The notes beneath the pieces were generated by a model. The model saw nothing but the letters and a program-made list of their open reading frames with translations. It had not been told where the DNA came from and did not search any database. DNA of 64,000 nucleotides from Jannaschia pagri (GTDB taxonomy: Bacteria; Pseudomonadota; Alphaproteobacteria; Rhodobacterales; Rhodobacteraceae): assembly GCF_019655435.1 (NCBI RefSeq), contig NZ_BPFH01000003.1, positions 62,001 through 126,000 of the forward strand. The letters are read 5' to 3'. A program made the translations under genes and the position numbers. Each line of letters begins with the position of its first letter. The stretch's first letter is position 1. This document shows positions 62,071 through 64,000 of the stretch, piece after piece.

Positions 62071-62262
62071 ATGAGCGACGACTTCAACATGTCCATGCGC
62101 AAGTTCCTGAAGCAGGTGGGCGTCACCTCGCAACAGGCCATCGAAGAGGCGATGCGCGACGGGGACACGACCGGCAAGACCTTTTCCGTCAAAGCCACGA
62201 TCACCATCGAGGCCCTGGACCTGACCCATGAGGTCACGGGCCAGATCACGGGGGCCGACTGA
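62071..62262 (+). CDS. DUF6494 family small protein
   Basis: 63 aa: S-D-D-F-N-M-S-M-R-K-F-L-K-Q-V-G-V-T-S-Q-shortened signature with K-F-L-K-Q-V-G-V-T and a C-terminal I-T-I-E-A-L-D-L beta strand. This matches DUF6494, short proteins linked to Mrp genes and FDH loci. Function unknown. AGGAGGACACC precedes the ATG. mrp follows 4 bp after. Confidence 0.83.
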   Translation: MSDDFNMSMRKFLKQVGVTSQQAIEEAMRDGDTTGKTFSVKATITIEALDLTHEVTGQITGAD

Positions 62263-62266
62263 CCCG

Positions 62267-63337
62267 ATGCCGCTCGACCGCGAAACCGTCCTTGAGACTT
62301 TGAAACAGATCCCCGACCCGGTGGCGGGCGGGGATATTGTCGCCTCTGGCGTCATGCGCGCCCTATCCGTGGGCGAGGATGGCGCCATCCGCTTCGTGTT
62401 GGAGATCCCCACCTCCGCCGTGGAACCCTATACCCGAGCCAAAGAACAGGCCGAGACGGCCTTGGCCGCGCTGGACGGCGCTGGCCCTGTGTCGATCATC
62501 CTGACCGGCCATACGGAAAAGGCCCCGCCCCCCGACATTCGCCCCAGCCGCCCGGCGGAGCCGAAAGGCCCTCAGAAAGTGCCGGGCATCGACCGTATTC
62601 TGGCGATTGCCTCCGGCAAGGGGGGCGTCGGCAAATCCACGGTCTCGGCCAATTTGGCCTGCGCCCTGGCGCAGCAGGGGCGGCGTGTGGGACTGCTGGA
62701 CGCGGATGTCTATGGCCCAAGCCAGCCCCGGATGCTGGGCATCTCCGGGCGTCCCGCCTCACCCGATGGCAAGACGATCCTGCCGCTGCGCAACCATGGC
62801 GTGACGCTCATGTCCATCGGCTTGATGACCAACGACGACCAGGCGGTCGTCTGGCGCGGTCCCATGCTGATGGGCGCGTTGCAGCAGATGCTGACCCAGG
62901 TGCAATGGGGCGCGTTGGACGTTCTCATCGTGGACCTGCCACCCGGGACAGGCGATGTGCAAATGACCCTCAGCCAAAAGGCGCAGGTGGATGGCGCCAT
63001 CGTCGTGTCGACGCCTCAGGACGTGGCCCTGCTCGACGCCCGGAAGGGGATCGACATGTTCCAACAGCTCAAGGTGCCTATCGTCGGCATGATCGAGAAC
63101 ATGAGCACGCACATCTGTTCGGCCTGCGGTCACGAAGAACACGTCTTTGGCCACGGGGGCGTCGCCGCCGAGGCCGCCAAGCTCGATGTTCCGTTGCTGG
63201 CCGAAGTGCCCCTGGATCTGCAGATCCGCCTTGCTGCGGATGGCGGAGCGCCCATTGTCGTCAGCCAGCCCGACAGCGCCCAGGCCCGCGCCTTCCAGGA
63301 TGTGGCCGCGGGACTCGTGGCCCAGGGCGTGGCATGA
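62267..63337 (+). CDS. mrp: Mrp/NBP35-type Fe-S carrier ATPase
   Basis: 356 aa: an N-terminal DUF59 (MIP18-like) domain (residues 1-85), then a P-loop domain with deviant Walker A G-K-G-G-V-G-K-S near 122, D-A-D-V-Y-G-P-S-Q-P, D-L-P-P-G-T-G-D, and a C-terminal C-S-A-C (Fe-S binding). Transfers 4Fe-4S clusters to apoproteins, consistent with the Fe-S-rich FDH operon nearby. ATG at 62267 is 4 bp after DUF6494. ATGA overlap with the next gene. Confidence 0.94.
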   Translation: MPLDRETVLETLKQIPDPVAGGDIVASGVMRALSVGEDGAIRFVLEIPTSAVEPYTRAKEQAETALAALDGAGPVSIILTGHTEKAPPPDIRPSRPAEPKGPQKVPGIDRILAIASGKGGVGKSTVSANLACALAQQGRRVGLLDADVYGPSQPRMLGISGRPASPDGKTILPLRNHGVTLMSIGLMTNDDQAVVWRGPMLMGALQQMLTQVQWGALDVLIVDLPPGTGDVQMTLSQKAQVDGAIVVSTPQDVALLDARKGIDMFQQLKVPIVGMIENMSTHICSACGHEEHVFGHGGVAAEAAKLDVPLLAEVPLDLQIRLAADGGAPIVVSQPDSAQARAFQDVAAGLVAQGVA

Positions 63338-64000
63338 CCGCGGCGGCCCTGACATTCCCACCGCTGATGCAGGGCGAGGCCGTGCAAGGCGACGTTCTGG
63401 AGCAGGCCGCCATGCGGGCAGCGGGCGGCTGCGATGCGGGGCTGATCCTGCACGACTTGCGGGATGACCGCATGGCAGCGGCCATGGTTTTTGCGCCCGA
63501 TGTCCCCCTGGCAGAGGCCGTGACCATGCTGCCGCTCTGCGGGGTGGGGTTTCAGAACGCGCTGGGCGCCTTGGCCCCGCCCGAAGTGGCCGTGCACCTG
63601 GATTGGGACGGGGGGCTGCGCATCAACGGCGCCTCCTGCGGGTCCCTGACCATGCGGGCCTCTGGCGGTGATCCCACGCAAGTGCCCGATTGGCTGGTGG
63701 TGGCTCTGACCCTGCCGCTCTGGCCCCAGGGCGATGGCGGGGAGACTCCCGACCAAACCGCGCTTTATGCCGAAGGCTGCGCCGATGTGGCCCCGCCCAC
63801 GTTGCTAGAGGCCTGGGCGCGGCACACTCTCAACTGGATCACCCGGTGGGAAGCCGACGGCGCCCGCCCCCTGCACGCGGAATGGCGCGGCCTCGCCCAT
63901 GGGATCGGCGAGGAAACCGTGCGGAGCGGACATACGGGGACCTACCTGGGCGTGGACGACCGCTTCGGCATGTTGCTGCGCGACGCCGAAACCACCCATC
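63334..64000 (+). CDS. Biotin/lipoate--protein ligase family protein (3' truncated by window)
   Basis: The frame opens at the ATG overlapping the mrp stop and stays open to the window end (222 codons). It has L-T-F-P-P-L-M-Q-G-E-A near the N-terminus, a W-D-G-G-L-R-I-N-G core, and W-R-G-L-A-H-G-I-G-E, followed by a possible DUF4444-like tail. This resembles the alphaproteobacterial 'biotin/lipoate ligase family' protein found near FDH. Active-site residues were not identified; the truncation hides the end. Confidence 0.78.
   Translation, partial: MTAAALTFPPLMQGEAVQGDVLEQAAMRAAGGCDAGLILHDLRDDRMAAAMVFAPDVPLAEAVTMLPLCGVGFQNALGALAPPEVAVHLDWDGGLRINGASCGSLTMRASGGDPTQVPDWLVVALTLPLWPQGDGGETPDQTALYAEGCADVAPPTLLEAWARHTLNWITRWEADGARPLHAEWRGLAHGIGEETVRSGHTGTYLGVDDRFGMLLRDAETTH

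Overview
ORGANISM. The window is high-GC DNA from an alphaproteobacterium, almost certainly a marine Rhodobacterales (Roseobacter/Rhodobacter group) chromosome. The evidence is ethylmalonyl-CoA-pathway genes next to an alphaproteobacterial TCA-cycle cluster, an FDH3-type formate dehydrogenase operon with DUF3305/DUF3306/TorD, a LuxI/LuxR pair, a TIGR02300 protein, CreD, NnrU and an HvrA/H-NS-like protein. I see no insertion sequence, prophage, CRISPR array, rRNA or replication origin. There is one tRNA (Ala, anticodon GGC). LAYOUT. 1-3.4 kb (+): end of a nucleoside/sugar ABC permease, a class I purine-nucleoside phosphorylase, and a TauE/SafE exporter with its TIGR02186 partner. 3.6-7.5 kb (-): a probable operon of a 65-aa protein, luxR, luxI, a RecD-like helicase and an SDR dehydrogenase. 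7.7-13 kb: crotonyl-CoA carboxylase/reductase (ccr), a PlsB-like acyltransferase, ethylmalonyl-CoA mutase (ecm) and an H-NS-like protein. 13.1-18 kb: deoD, creD, a DM13 protein, ornithine decarboxylase with a structured leader, a tiny lipoprotein and a peroxiredoxin. 18-24 kb (-): sdhCDA, then five small lipoprotein genes and a sulfotransferase wedged in before sdhB. 24.2-28.5 kb: DUF3140, YdeI-like and DUF4344 genes, then mesaconyl-CoA hydratase, DUF1737, NnrU and malyl-CoA thioesterase. 28.8-43.9 kb (+): a secreted protein, mdh, then sucC, sucD, sucA, sucB and lpdA, separated by eleven accessory genes, mostly secreted or membrane proteins. 44-49 kb: TerB-like, GntR, metallohydrolase, TIGR02300, tRNA-Ala, cupin, Sel1 and a membrane-anchored winged-helix regulator. 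49.2-62 kb: a long minus-strand formate dehydrogenase operon (DUF3305, DUF3306, TorD chaperone, TAT peptide, alpha, beta and gamma subunits, WD40-cytochrome c, 41-aa peptide, NtrC-like regulator) with a divergent 4Fe-4S protein, followed by a cytochrome c. 62-64 kb: DUF6494, Mrp, and a biotin/lipoate ligase-like gene cut by the window end. HOW IT WORKS TOGETHER. Acetyl-CoA is assimilated through the ethylmalonyl-CoA route (Ccr, Ecm, Mch, Mcl2) into malate and succinyl-CoA, which the adjacent TCA genes (sdh, mdh, suc, lpd) consume. Formate dehydrogenase supplies electrons. The most unusual features are: (i) an identical tandem pair of TGTGATCACA palindromes, 21 bp apart, about 115-120 bp upstream of both sdhC and sucC; (ii) a set of small translationally coupled lipoprotein or secreted proteins, mostly with exactly two mature cysteines, embedded in the sdh and suc operons; (iii) a possible alternative-pairing leader upstream of ornithine decarboxylase; (iv) an FDH operon carrying an NtrC-type regulator without the GAFTGA loop. 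All functional calls come from reading the translations; no database search was possible.
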